Position numbers and translations under genes: made by a program
Shown here: in pieces, positions 44,881 to 56,403 of the stretch
How positions within the stretch are numbered: position 1 is the stretch's first letter
Layout: the number at the start of each line of letters is the position of its first letter
From: Porites lobata
Taxonomy: Eukaryota; Cnidaria; Anthozoa; Scleractinia; Poritidae
Assembly (NCBI GenBank): GCA_942486035.1
Contig: CALNXK010000045.1
Span: 1,032,501-1,096,500, forward strand
Length of the DNA: 64,000 bases
Direction of reading: 5' to 3'
The notes under the pieces: generated by a model
What the model saw: only the letters and a program-made list of their open reading frames with translations
What the model was told of the DNA's origin: nothing
Databases searched by the model: none

Positions 44881-46019
44881 ACGTATGGTAAGCGGCAAGA
44901 TGGTTCTATAAAATCGTAGATTATGTGGAGTGTCTGACTGGGCGTACTTTAAAGTGAAAGACTGAGTAGTACAATTCAATTTGTATTGTTTAAAAGCCAA
45001 TTTTTCTTCTTTTACTGCAGTATGTAGCAGTTCGATTTTTTATTTTGAAACAGAAATCTTAAAATGTTTCTAGTGCCAATCTCTGGATTTTTAGAAGGCC
45101 TTCAAGTGGCAAAATCGACCTCAGTTGAAGAGTATCTTTGTTCTTGAAACCAGCAGACTGCATTGTTGCATTCAGAAATGCTGTTGAAAGAAACTGATGT
45201 ATAAAACAATTTGCAGGATAAGTTTCAAGCGTGAAATATATAATTCATTAGCGGTTCAGGTTTAATGTGACTTCCGTTTAAAACACTCTACCAATGACAC
45301 TGGCCATGCGGCGTATTGTTTGTTTGAGTCAGATAACTGTTTATCAACTGTTACAGATCCCATTGCTCGTATATGATAACAGTCTGTCATTTAAAGTGCC
45401 AACAAACGAAGAGAGTGAAATAAAAGTGATATGTTGGTTATCTTCACTACCTGTCAAATATAATTTGTTAATATACAGGCAGAAAGGCCTTGAAAGCTAT
45501 TCAAACCCTCGTTTTCTGAAAAAGCCCTTTATGAGAGATACCAATTATACTATTGTGGGCTAAAAAGTATCCGGCAGACGAAGCTAGTAGTTTCAATGCG
45601 GTAGGCAGGTAGCCTTGAATGGAGACATGTGGTATTGCATTCCTCCTTCATAAATAAGCCTTCTAGGGGTCAACAAGTGCCAAATACCAAAAAAGAGAGT
45701 TTCATTGCCAAGTGTAATCGAGTCCAAATTTGTGCCAAAGCCTTTAATATCTTAGTGAGTTTATACTACTTATCCTGGAACCCATCAGGAGCCACTGGGA
45801 TTGAGTAAAAACGACGTGATTGGTATCACACTTCTCTGAAGTTCCTCTGAAGAATTTTACTACTGAAATTGCTTTACACAAAAAGTCCCAAATTTTATGT
45901 AGTAACTCAGAGAGAAACGGCATCATAAACACCTGCTGTAGAGGTTTCTTTCATATAGTGAAACCATAGGATTTTATCCAGAAATTTTTTTGCCGTACAA
46001 ACCAAATCGAACAATGTGA

Positions 46020-46100
46020 AAGTCCTGCTGAAGAAGTTTCGTTTGAATGGTAACACCACAGGATTTCGTCCACAAACTCAAAAGTTAGAACCACATTTTG
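46020..46100. repeat. Dispersed 106-bp monomer, partial
   Basis: TTTGAATGGTAACACCACAGG, TTTCGTCCACAAACTC and AGTTAGAACCAC in order. Confidence 0.65.
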
Positions 46101-46439
46101 TGTCTTCATGATTTCTTGCTACCAAGGAGTAGTGTTTACCCAAAACTGGGCTGTTTTATTTTATTTGACGGTCGATTTTTTTTGTTTGAAAGCTTAGCAT
46201 TTTTCTGTTGTATACAAAACTTTAGATTATTATCACGAATTAAGATACTTTACTATTTACTTTTCAAGGAAAAAAACCAGTAAGCTTCTTTTATTATACA
46301 GCCTTTGAAATTATTCAAAAGCTTTGCCGTTTATGAGCCCTTGGAATGTCTTTATTAGCAAATCCCTGAGTTATTTAGACACTGTACGTCTTTCTCCAAT
46401 GTAATTAGCCTTTAAATATAGATACAGTCTAGTAAGGTG

Positions 46440-46870
46440 GTCCCCCGAAGGTACTCCTGGGAATTCTTGATGGAAGTGTGCCGCCCTGTTCTCCAAATCC
46501 TGACCCTATTCCAGACCAGAAAATGTCATTTTCCACGCTCGTTTTCAGACTTGCTCTATAAAATCCCTACCCATTTTCAGACATTGCGTCTATGAAATTA
46601 TGCCATCAGTTACCCAGATTAGAACTCCAACAAAAAGATTTCTTAAAAGCAATTTCGACTGAATTCGCAAATTAATCTTATCTTTCTTTTTTTATTTGGA
46701 ATTGAAACGACTAATACGTTCATACACTCCCATAGTTCCCTCGAAAAGCATACCCGATTCCAGACCAAAATGGGTAAAGTCTGCGCCAAACGGCGTTAAA
46801 ACCAGTACCATACCCTCTGGGGCGGCACATACCTATATGGGTTATATAAGAGAGTACCCCGCGAGGGTGG
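46440..46870. repeat. Dispersed repeat, related to 10380-10930
   Basis: TACTCCTGGGAATTCTTG, GCCGCCCTGTTCTCCAAATCC and GGGGCGGCACATACC occur in the same order as in the copy at 10380. No coding capacity. Confidence 0.6.
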
Positions 46871-47989
46871 TTTGTGAACGATGTCCTATGGTGTGACCAT
46901 TTATTTGAAAGCTCTTTGGCAGTACTTTCACAGGGTACTATATTTTCTTTTCAGCACTTTGGACAGTTTTAAATTTTGTTGAATTTCATCTTTTCCGACT
47001 TTTGAGTGTGCAAGGGTCATCTTGCAAAAAACAGCCACACAACGCCTCAGAAAAACCGGTTGCCATTGTATTCCACAACCGCCCATTGAAACAATAATAA
47101 ATCTTCCTTAGGTAAAACTTGATATAGCACTCACCACTAACGACAGAATTTATATGAATTGTTTACGGCATCAAACCTTAGCTAAATTATGCCACCAAAA
47201 ACATTACTTCACACGACACAAGTTCTTCCAAACCTCAAAACTATCTGTGAGGACGGCGTATGACGTAAGAAGAATCCAACACCAAGCAAAGTGGGGTCAG
47301 TCTTGAATTCTTTGTCTGTAACTCTTGTATGTACCGTATGAAAGCCGGTTTGGATTGCGGCTCCATGAGACCAAGACCCCAAAGCACTGACTATAGTTTT
47401 GGTCTCGTCATCGATATTTGTGAGTTAGGCTTTACTGTTTGGTTCGATATTCATTAGAACCAACGGAAAAGAACAGGTAAAAGTCCGGCGCTCTATCAAA
47501 ACTTGAGTTAAGTAGGTATTAAACGATTTAAGACTTAATTGATTGAATAAAATCGGCTTTGAATACATCATAGCCTAGGTTCTTTGCGCATTAGAGATTT
47601 TCTTAAGTAGTTTCCAAATGCGAAGATTTTGTTTTTAATTTTAAATGGTGATTTCCAGTGACCATTTTTCTTAAGGGTGTTGTCTATTGTGTTGTGAAAA
47701 ATCCCCAACAAGATCTTTCTTTTAAGAAAGATCTTGTTTTAGTAATCTGCAATGGTGAGTCACGAATATTTGTTAAAGAAATCTTGGCACGATTTTCAGA
47801 CAGGTAAATTAAGTGGTTAGGCTTTTAGCTTAAGAAGTCATTATGAATAAAGATACGTGTGTAATTCCACGTTTTCAGCCTGTGAACCATATTTCTTGTG
47901 TAACCACGTTTTAGAGGACACCAGCAATTATGAAAAGATTGTTCTGGTTTCGTCTAGGACCAGTGACGAGGTGAAAAGCTTTTTTTTAG

Positions 47990-48425
47990 TACAATGCAAA
48001 AGAACTGCTACAGAATTTCGTTTGAATGGTAACACCATAGCATTTTGCCCAGAAACCCAGAGGATAGGCGGACCCCGCTGGTACGTACTGGGAAAGTACT
48101 GCTTGGTAGCTTTCATTTGAATGGTAATACTCTAGGATTTCATCCACAGACTCAAAAGTAAGAACCACCTTATACAGCATAATAAACAGTACCACAGGAA
48201 AGTACAGCTCGGTAGCTTTCACTTGAATGGTAACACTCTAGGATTTCACCCACAGACTCAAAAGTAAGAACCGTCTTGTACAGCATAATAAACAGTACCA
48301 TAGGAAAGTACTGCTTGATAGCTTTCATTTGAATGGTCACACTTAAGGATTTCATCCACAGCCTCAAAAGTTAGAACCGTCTTGTACAGCATAAAAAATA
48401 GTACCACAGGAAAGTACTGCAGCTT
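47990..48425. repeat. Tandem array of the 106-bp monomer
   Basis: GCTTTCA(T/C)TTGAATGGT recurs at about 48108, 48214 and 48320, a period of 106 bp, with partial units on both sides. Each unit contains ATTTCATCCACAGACTCAAA and CAGCATAATAAACAGTACCA. Overlapping minus-strand frames here are products of the repeat. Confidence 0.85.
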
Positions 48426-51400
48426 TAAGATCATCGGAAAAAATAAAAATAAGAATAAAAAACTTATGATAACATAAAAAACGCTGAACACCCCTAGGCT
48501 TAGTGAAAGGAACCCGTTTTTTTTCCTTAACCTTCGCATTTTATTTCACTCATTGTGGGTAATATTCAACTTCGATATTTCCTGATCACATAGTACGTTT
48601 ATCGTAAGATGTATAGCAGTGCATCAACAACGGATCATGATACGAACACCAAACAGAAACTGCATGAAAGAGTAAATATAAAGGCCATTGTCAAAAAAAT
48701 CCCCTATGTAAAAATAAAATCCTTACATGCCTGGCCTTTCCGGCTTTGTCTGTTGCACAAATGGCTATAAATGAAACTTCCAATTAAAAATGAGTGAAGT
48801 GAAAGAAACTTCTGTCATCGATATGCTAGTACTATACAAGACTCACAAACGTTTGGTTTGAATTACGACAGAGTCATTAAAACCACAGCTAAACAAAGGA
48901 GTAAGCGACGGTGCTGAAATCTAGTGATCATTCTTTGTTCAAAGATGCTGCATCATGCATGCATCCGTCTCGAAACATTTCAGCTGTTTTATGGACGGAA
49001 AATAAACGAACAGACGGATCGCGCGCAGAGACAATTTGCACTGAGCTTTGTCATGTTTTATTTTGTCATTATATTTTTCTCCATCCTTTCACACTGCATG
49101 TCAGATAATTAAGAAAATACGAGCAAAATGTATTTAAAAAGGGTGTTAAAAATGGTTTTCAATGTCATTAAGTATACATCAATTCGTTTCATATCAATTT
49201 CCCTTTTTTGAATGATACAAAAATGGCATAGAAGGGATTCAATTCAAATGTGTGGTAAAATAGGATTGTTTTTTAGTTTTCTAGACTCTGACTTGACACG
49301 CAGTGTTATTTTAAGGTGGATAAACTGAGCTGTTTGAATATGTGTTTAGTACTGCCGAACTTATTTGTGTTTAAGAAACCAATGGCTGCAGAACGCGAAA
49401 TAAAAATAAATAGATAATAAGAATAATCCAAAAAGAAATCCTTTCTCTGTTTCGCATCGTGCTCTTATGGCATACCCGGTTTTATTCACTAACTTGTTAT
49501 GAGTGGATTTCAGTCGTTGAATACGTACTTTTACAGACTTGTGGGTCAGCTGCTGAGTTGAATCGGTCTTAAAACAGAAATAACCTGTTATCTATGCAAT
49601 AAAACTATATGTGTACTGTATCGAGGTTTCGTTATATCGAGGTTCTTTTTCATGGTATATTTTACTGTTACTGGGGTAAATAAAATCGTTCGTTATAACG
49701 ACGACTTCGTTACATAGAAGTTCGCTATATCAGTCGAGGTTTCACTGCATTTGTATTTTAAATGGTAGAAAAATATAGAATACAGTAGCTCTCTTCTGGT
49801 TTAAACACGAGTGGAAAAATAATGGCCCGCACCGGTCAAAGAGGGCGAATAAAATCAGAGAGATTTCCACGTTTCGACGCTTTTGTAGTCTGGCATTGAA
49901 AATTCACACAGAGCCAACGTTGAATAGTCAATTAAAGGCTTTCTAATGGCGCTTTAAAAAGGCAACCATTTATTAAGAACCACAACAATATCTTAGGCCA
50001 AACGCTAAAAATTCCACTTAAGTAAGTGGTTTTCTTGTTTGTTTTTGCTATCTTAGAACGAGATAAAATCAATATCGAACGTGGTTTTACCCCGATTTTA
50101 CGAGTTTCGATAAACAGCAATTATTGAATTTTTAGCAAAATGCTTTACATCTGTTTGGAGACAGCCAAATAAACTCTTTATACATATGCAAATGTTAACT
50201 GATAAACGCTTTAGAAAAACTCGACACTCAACCCGATGGAGGCTGAAGGTCACATTTGTTTTGCGAGTATACCCCTTTCTTGGTTAGAAATGGTGTTGAT
50301 TTTCCAAAATGAAATTGTTTACTTCTCCTTTTTAAAACGCTTTATGTGCATATCGGTTTTGTTTGGTTTCGGACGTATTACAATAAATTCCTCTCTTCCG
50401 GTGCTTTAGGTGTCATGAAAGCTTTGAGAAAGCGATAATCTAATGATACGACAGTATATCAAACACTAGGCTAGACACACTGTCGTAGCCTTGCACTCCA
50501 GTGACGGTGGGTCGCCAAATCCTAGCAAGTTTTTCTTTCGCTAGAAATTTGCCTTGCCGTTCTACGTTCTCTCCAGTAATGGTTATTTTAGATAGCTTGG
50601 TATTTCGAAAGAGATAACCCCACGAAGATTAAGATAACTATTTGCGTTATCAGGATAGTTGGGCAAATATTTGGACGATGTCTTCTGAATGACAGATCGA
50701 TAAGCTTTAAAGTGTTTTCTTCTATAATCGGATATCGAGAATCCTGTCGCATTCCAGTGAGTTACTGAGCCCAACCGCATATGACAACATTCGACCCGAT
50801 ATGTTTTTCACGCTGATAGCGTATCTTTTACAATACTGCACTTTCCTGTTATCTTTGAAAAGCCTTAGAGTTATAGACATCTGGTTGTTTGGGAAGAAAT
50901 ATCTATCTTGGCTTTAGTTCTCCGTATTAGAACAAGTTTTAGAATGTCAGAAAGAAAAAAAAAAAGAGTGCTAAGCGTATTTATTAACGACTTGACATAA
51001 GTGACTGTAGTGATTGCAGAACATTTAAGGCATTCGTGGCCTCCGACTTTTTCATGATAATCGCTCTGTTTACAGAGACATTACACTAGGACATTATGGT
51101 AATTGACCATTGTTGGGTGGCAATCAGTAGGAGTGTATTTGACATAAGTCTGACATCTTCAATCGATAAAGGAACCCTTATAGAAATGTAACGCAAAACG
51201 GTGTCCTTGTCTTTGAAAGCACTGTTTGGACGCCATTTGTAGCGAAGGATAATAGAAATTGCTAGCAATTAGCGCGCTTTTCACGGGCCCTAAGGCAAAG
51301 CGCTAATCGTTCTAACGCGGCGCTGTCACTTTCAGGCTGTCCAATAAAAGATATCTATTATCAATTTTTTTTCTCTTTTTCAAATGCTAATCGGCCAGTG

Positions 51401-52950
51401 AAAATAGTTGGAAAAGACAAGGAGCTAGATAGAGAAGTGTGAATAGCCAAAGACAATAGATAGTCCATTAATGTAAAACTGCAACAGCTGAATAGAAGAT
51501 GACACCAACGCCAAAACAGCACACTTAAGATCAGTTCAATAGAGAAAAAAAAGCTAACAGCTTCTAAAAAAAGAATCCAGGATTTACGTACGTGCAGTGT
51601 GCCGATCGCGTATTACTGTCATATATATTACAGGAAAACAGTAAATATCATTTATTCTCGACAACTTTATTCTCCTTTTATCGTTCCTCGTCCTGTAACC
51701 TCATGATAGCGAAGCAACGACGTCGCATCATCAAACCTTAAAATGTCAGCCACGTCGTGTTGAATGTATTTTTTAAAAATTGTTCTTGAGTCCATCCAAC
51801 GGGGTAGCCCTGTACTGTGAAAATTTTATGCTACATGAACTGCGCTGGTCGCAAATAATATTTATATAGTATTTGAACATTTACAACAATATTTTTTTTC
51901 TTAAATCTGTACAACAATTCAAAATTTGCCAATAAACTTTTTTCTAGCTTTTAAAGTTCTTTGCTGTTTTGCTTTGTACAATCCTCTTGCTCACAGAATA
52001 ATTAATATATATAGGACTAAAAATGGTGTGGAAGCAATAGTTTTTTGAGTTGGTGAACGAAATTTTGCGAAATTGGCACAGTTACATAAGTGAAAGCGTT
52101 TCTGAGCAGTTCATTCTCCATGCGTCGTTATGATGTTTGCCAGATGAACTTTGTTCGATCGTTTCTTGAACTTGAGTTTCTTAAAGATAAAAGTGTTGAC
52201 CGAGAGTCGCGTCGCCTCAGACCAGGTCGGCCACAAGAGTTCCGGCCGCATTAAATATTCACCATGGAGATCGATACTCAGAAGTCGTCTGTCTCTCTCT
52301 CGCTCTTTAATACAATTGTTCAAATCCTTATTTCCTGGTTTCTTCTCTAATCTCATTCCCCTTTGTGTAAATCCTCTGTTGAATCAGAAATTGGTGAATT
52401 TTTTAGCCCGCGAAAGTCTTCCATAGCTTTTCCCTCTGGCGAATAGCCCGCCTTGCATTGAGATATGTGTTGCCCTTGTTGGTTAAGGTTCATTCTGTGA
52501 AAAGAAAAATAGGAGAGCGTAACGTTAGAGGGTTCATGACGCTCGACAGTGAATCACAAAGGTTTCCATTGAGCTAAAAGTTGAGAGAAGTCAGGTGTGG
52601 TAGTTCCCCTGTAGGAAAAACACTGCAGGCTGTGCGTCAGTGTGTTTGCTTAATGCGTGCTGTTGAATAGGTTTTTGATTTGTGTTATTTTTAAAAAGAG
52701 ACCAGTGTATCGTGTTTGATTACTTCGTTGACGGGAGGAGACTGAATCTCAGAGCTTTGGCATTATAACATTATACAATGCATGTGTTCTAAAAACGTTT
52801 ACCGTATTTATTCTGGTTTGGTAAGGGGGACTGGTTTGTTTTAGTACCCTCAGTAAATGACAGAATAAAGAGCGTTTAACCCTAAGCAGTGTATCCTTTT
52901 CGATCGTGATAGTGCAAAAATCCTAAGATCTAAATAACTTGCCATCCAAA
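48426..52950. other. Gene-free stretch
   Basis: Short frames only, without domain or splice support. A segment at 49612-49745 has repeated ATCGAGGTTTCGTTATA-type phrases and may be an old DNA-transposon remnant. The second exon of Six3/6 may lie between here and 55.7 kb but I could not identify it. Confidence 0.35.
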
Positions 52951-52959
52951 AGTTCTGCA

Positions 52960-53110
52960 AAGCGGGACCCATTTGAATGGTGAGACCGTGGGATTTCGTC
53001 CGCAGATGCAAAAGTTATACAGCATAATAAACAGTACCACAAGAAGTTACTGCTCAGTGGCTTTCATTTTAATGGTCACACCATAGGATTTCGTCCGCAG
53101 ATGCAACTGA
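52960..53110. repeat. Dispersed 106-bp monomers, diverged
   Basis: Two occurrences of GGATTTCGTCCGCAGATGCAA flank CAGCATAATAAACAGTACCACA. Confidence 0.65.
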
Positions 53111-55778
53111 AGGTAGAATGAGAAATGATCCAAACCGTGACTTAGACTGGAAGGAGTCGGAGACGGAGTCGTAATTTGAACATGTTAATGCACAAACAGT
53201 AAGTTTGTAGCGAAGTAGAGTTTTTAATTATAGAAAAGACGAGTCACAATCTCATCGTTAACGACATTTGGAGGCCGAAACGGTTTTCTACAATGAACGC
53301 TTCCACTTTTTTAATACGGTGACACTGAAGTTTACTAATCATCCAAAAATAAGAGAAAATAAATCGTTACAGCTGTAAATGACCAAAATTACTTTTTATG
53401 AGACACCATTGTGAAATCAGGGTGTAAATACGGGGCTTCACGGGGTTCGAAAACAAAATTTAAGAAAAAAAATAGAAGATTGTACTTTATAACTGTTCGC
53501 AAGGAACGGATAGGAACAACAGTTAATACGATAAGGCAAAGGTTTACCTTTGGTATAATTTTATGATACAAGCGCTCCCACTCATCCATTATCAAATAAA
53601 ACACTCATATTGTAAATTTGTTAGCCCATTATCGGTTATTTTTCAGTTGTTTTCATAAATGATATTGTTGAAAGTGTCCTTAACTGAAAAAAATTAGATG
53701 TTGAGCCCTTTGCTCTTAAAATGCTCGCTATTCATACACTGTTTGTCGAAAGGCGACCTCAAATAGCCAGAAGGAGAGTTTCAAGAAAGCACTTTGACGA
53801 GTTGTTTCCAGGTCAATTATGCTCTTGAAAAAGAGGCAATAAGCCTTCAGGATAGGAAAAGGCTAGATCTTGCATGTTACATAATAACAACGCCATTGAA
53901 AGAATTGATTCTGTTCATTACTAAATGAAAGAGACAGTTTTTCCACTTTGTTCTTGTTAAGTTTGATGAATTTGGGCGTGAAATTTGTGGATAGCCGGCC
54001 CGACTAATGGCATTAATGACTCTCATTACTGCACGGTTCTCTTTTCCTGTGCAAGGTGTGAATGGTTTTGAATTGTATTCATGAACTATTTCACCAAGAA
54101 GAATAATCGTGGCCATAGTGAATATCCAGCTAAGATCTTTGTTAAGAGCTAACTGTAATCACTCCATCAGATTACATTGTGTTCGTCAAAACGTAAACCG
54201 AATTGCTTGGAGAAACTGACAAAAGAAAATCCAGGAGATTTGTACACAAACCCGTGTTGTTTGGGGTTAGTTTGACTCTTTTCTAAGAGGAAAGAACTCT
54301 GTGGGTCTTGATGCTCATATCAATAAAATTGCATTCAAATAAATACTTCATTAGTTCTCAAGACGGTCTTACTGTGCGATTTAAAGATTACTATAACCTT
54401 AAATTGCATTCAAGAATAATTACGTCCCAAACACACAGGGCAATCGAAACCAAACGGAACAACGAATAAATAAACACTCGAGCTGCTTCTCCTTCGTGTC
54501 CAGGAATGTCTAGTAGGAAAAGGAAATGTTTTTCTTCTCTCGCTTACTGTTTATAGATAATATTTGGATTTGCAAGGCAACGTTTTAAATATCGCTCAAT
54601 CCGCTTCGTCTGTTCGTCTGCACCGTGCAAATGAGTTTAATTAATATTTGAAGCTTTCTACGTCATCTACTTTTAATGTTTGCTCGCTAAATGGGAAAGC
54701 TTGTTATCGCCTGTAAAAGTTGGCTGCTGTGAGGACGGCCCACTTCACACCTAATATCACTGTTTGTACGTTAAAGGGATTACATTTTCTTGAGCTTCAT
54801 TTCCCGCTGCTTTGCCCAATTTTTAATTTTTTGTATCTTTCCTTGTCAACGATTAAAAACAACTTAACAAAGATAGGATTACACTGATTTCTGGCAAGCC
54901 ATCAGCACTACGCCCGCACGTGAAGGCAGAAAATTCAAACCGCCACTCGCCTTCGTAATGCCTCCAAATAGTTATTAGATGAAATTTAGGTAAACAAATA
55001 ACCAAAGACGCCTCATAATCCTAGCTAAGTACCTAAGAAAATTATCAAATATTTCTTGCGCAAACAAATGATTGTAGAGTGGAATTTAAGAGATGTTCTG
55101 ACAACTCCGGATGATCTCAGGGGGAAACGGTATCTCGATCAATTTCCTTCATTAGGACGAGTGTATATAGCCCGTCGATGATATGGATAAAAGCCATATG
55201 TACAGCAACCACATGCGACCGGCAAACTGCTGTTACTGTACACGCTTTGGCGCCAGATCCGAAGCAATTGAGCGCTTTTATTCACTTAAAGAATAAGCTG
55301 CTATGAAATAAAGGGACTGAAACAAATGCATCTCTTCGAAACAATTTGTATGTTAACCACATGCATTCATAAAATATATACTCTGTCACCGAGACCGAAT
55401 ATCAATAGACTTATCCGTGTGGTATAAATTTCAGGATTAAACGCTGTTTTACTCCGGCATCTGTTTTGCTGCAAACCACCTAAACCAAATTAATAGACTC
55501 GTGAAGTGTTGAAGTCTAGAATGCGTCTTCGAAACCCCCACAATAACAAACACGAATCGTCTTTTCTACGCTACAATTTACCCTCTGGATCCTTTGCCCA
55601 TTTCCGTTGCAAACGTGCTGATATGTGCCTCGATGCTAGCGTTTGGAAGGGGAAATAAATTTCTCGAGAGGATTTTCACGTTAAGGTTTGTGTACACTAG
55701 TAACATCAACAAAGGCCACTGACCCAGACGGAACGAACGCAAAGCTGTGACTGCGCCAAAGTAAGGTGAAATTTGTTT
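53111..55778. other. Gene-free downstream flank of the Six3/6 exon
   Basis: Probably Six3/6 intron or regulatory DNA. No convincing terminal exon, RNA gene or repeat recognised. Confidence 0.35.
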
Positions 55779-55782
55779 TTAC

Positions 55783-56357
55783 CTGTTTTTGGCTGCTGCT
55801 GCACGATCCCTTTGCCGTCTATTTTTAAACCAGTTGCCGACTTGTGTCGGTGTGAGGCCTGTAGCCTGCGCCAGCTCGCGCTTTTTTGTTGGGTTTGGAT
55901 ACGGATCTTGAAGATACCATTCGCGTAGTAGACTTCTGGTCCTTTCTTTGAAGCAGTGCGTTTTCTGTTCTCCGTCCCATATTGTCCTGGGAAGTGGAAA
56001 CTTCTTGCGAACTCGATACTTATCGACAGGCCCAAGGGGTCTCCCTCGAAGTCTCTCAGCCTCCTGGTAGTGAGCTTCCAACCACATGGCTTGAAGTTTG
56101 GCGTGCGAGTCTTTGCCGAAGCGATGAGTCTCCAGTATATGGTACAAATCCCGGAAATTGCCCATGTTAAATGCCACAATAGCTCGCGCTCGAAGCACGC
56201 TCTCATGTTTGCTCAGAGCTTCTAACGTTCCAGGGGCAACTGGCAAGGACCAGAGAAACCTGGCCAGTCGCTCGATGTCTCCGCTCTCCTCCAAGGTCTC
56301 GCAGACCTGTGCGATCTGTTGCGGCGTGAAGCTCAGGGCTGGAAGTGGTGCAAACAT
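55783..56357 (-). CDS. Six3/6: SIX homeobox transcription factor, Six3/6 class (first coding exon)
   Basis: One exon of 191 complete codons, ending in a phase-2 donor (AAACAG|GTAAAA). Residues about 9-125 are the SIX domain: FTPQQIAQVCETLEESGD, RFLWSLPVAPGT, SVLRARAIVAFN, YHILETHRF, AERLRGRPLGPVDKYRVR. Residues about 126-187 are the homeodomain, with IWDGEQKTHCFKERTR, REWYLQDPYPNP and WFKNRRQRDRAAAAKN. EQKTHCFKERTR and DPYPNP are diagnostic of Six3/6 against Six1/2 and Six4/5. The intron directly after the homeodomain is where vertebrate Six3 and Six6 are split, so a second exon to the left is expected but not found. There is almost no N-terminal extension. In other animals this class patterns the anterior or aboral pole and sense organs as a nuclear factor, often with Groucho. 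Confidence 0.93.
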
Positions 56358-56403
56358 CGCGCCGGTAGTGAAGAGTTCCTTCCTCCTTGTATCAGTCTAT
56401 TAA

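Noticed and set aside
48258..48539. 93-codon minus-strand frame
   Set aside because: It lies in the 106-bp tandem repeat; similar frames appear wherever the monomer occurs, in any orientation.
52111..52356. Candidate second exon of Six3/6 on the minus strand
   Set aside because: Phase could fit, but there is no pyrimidine tract before the AG and no resemblance to known Six3/6 C-termini.
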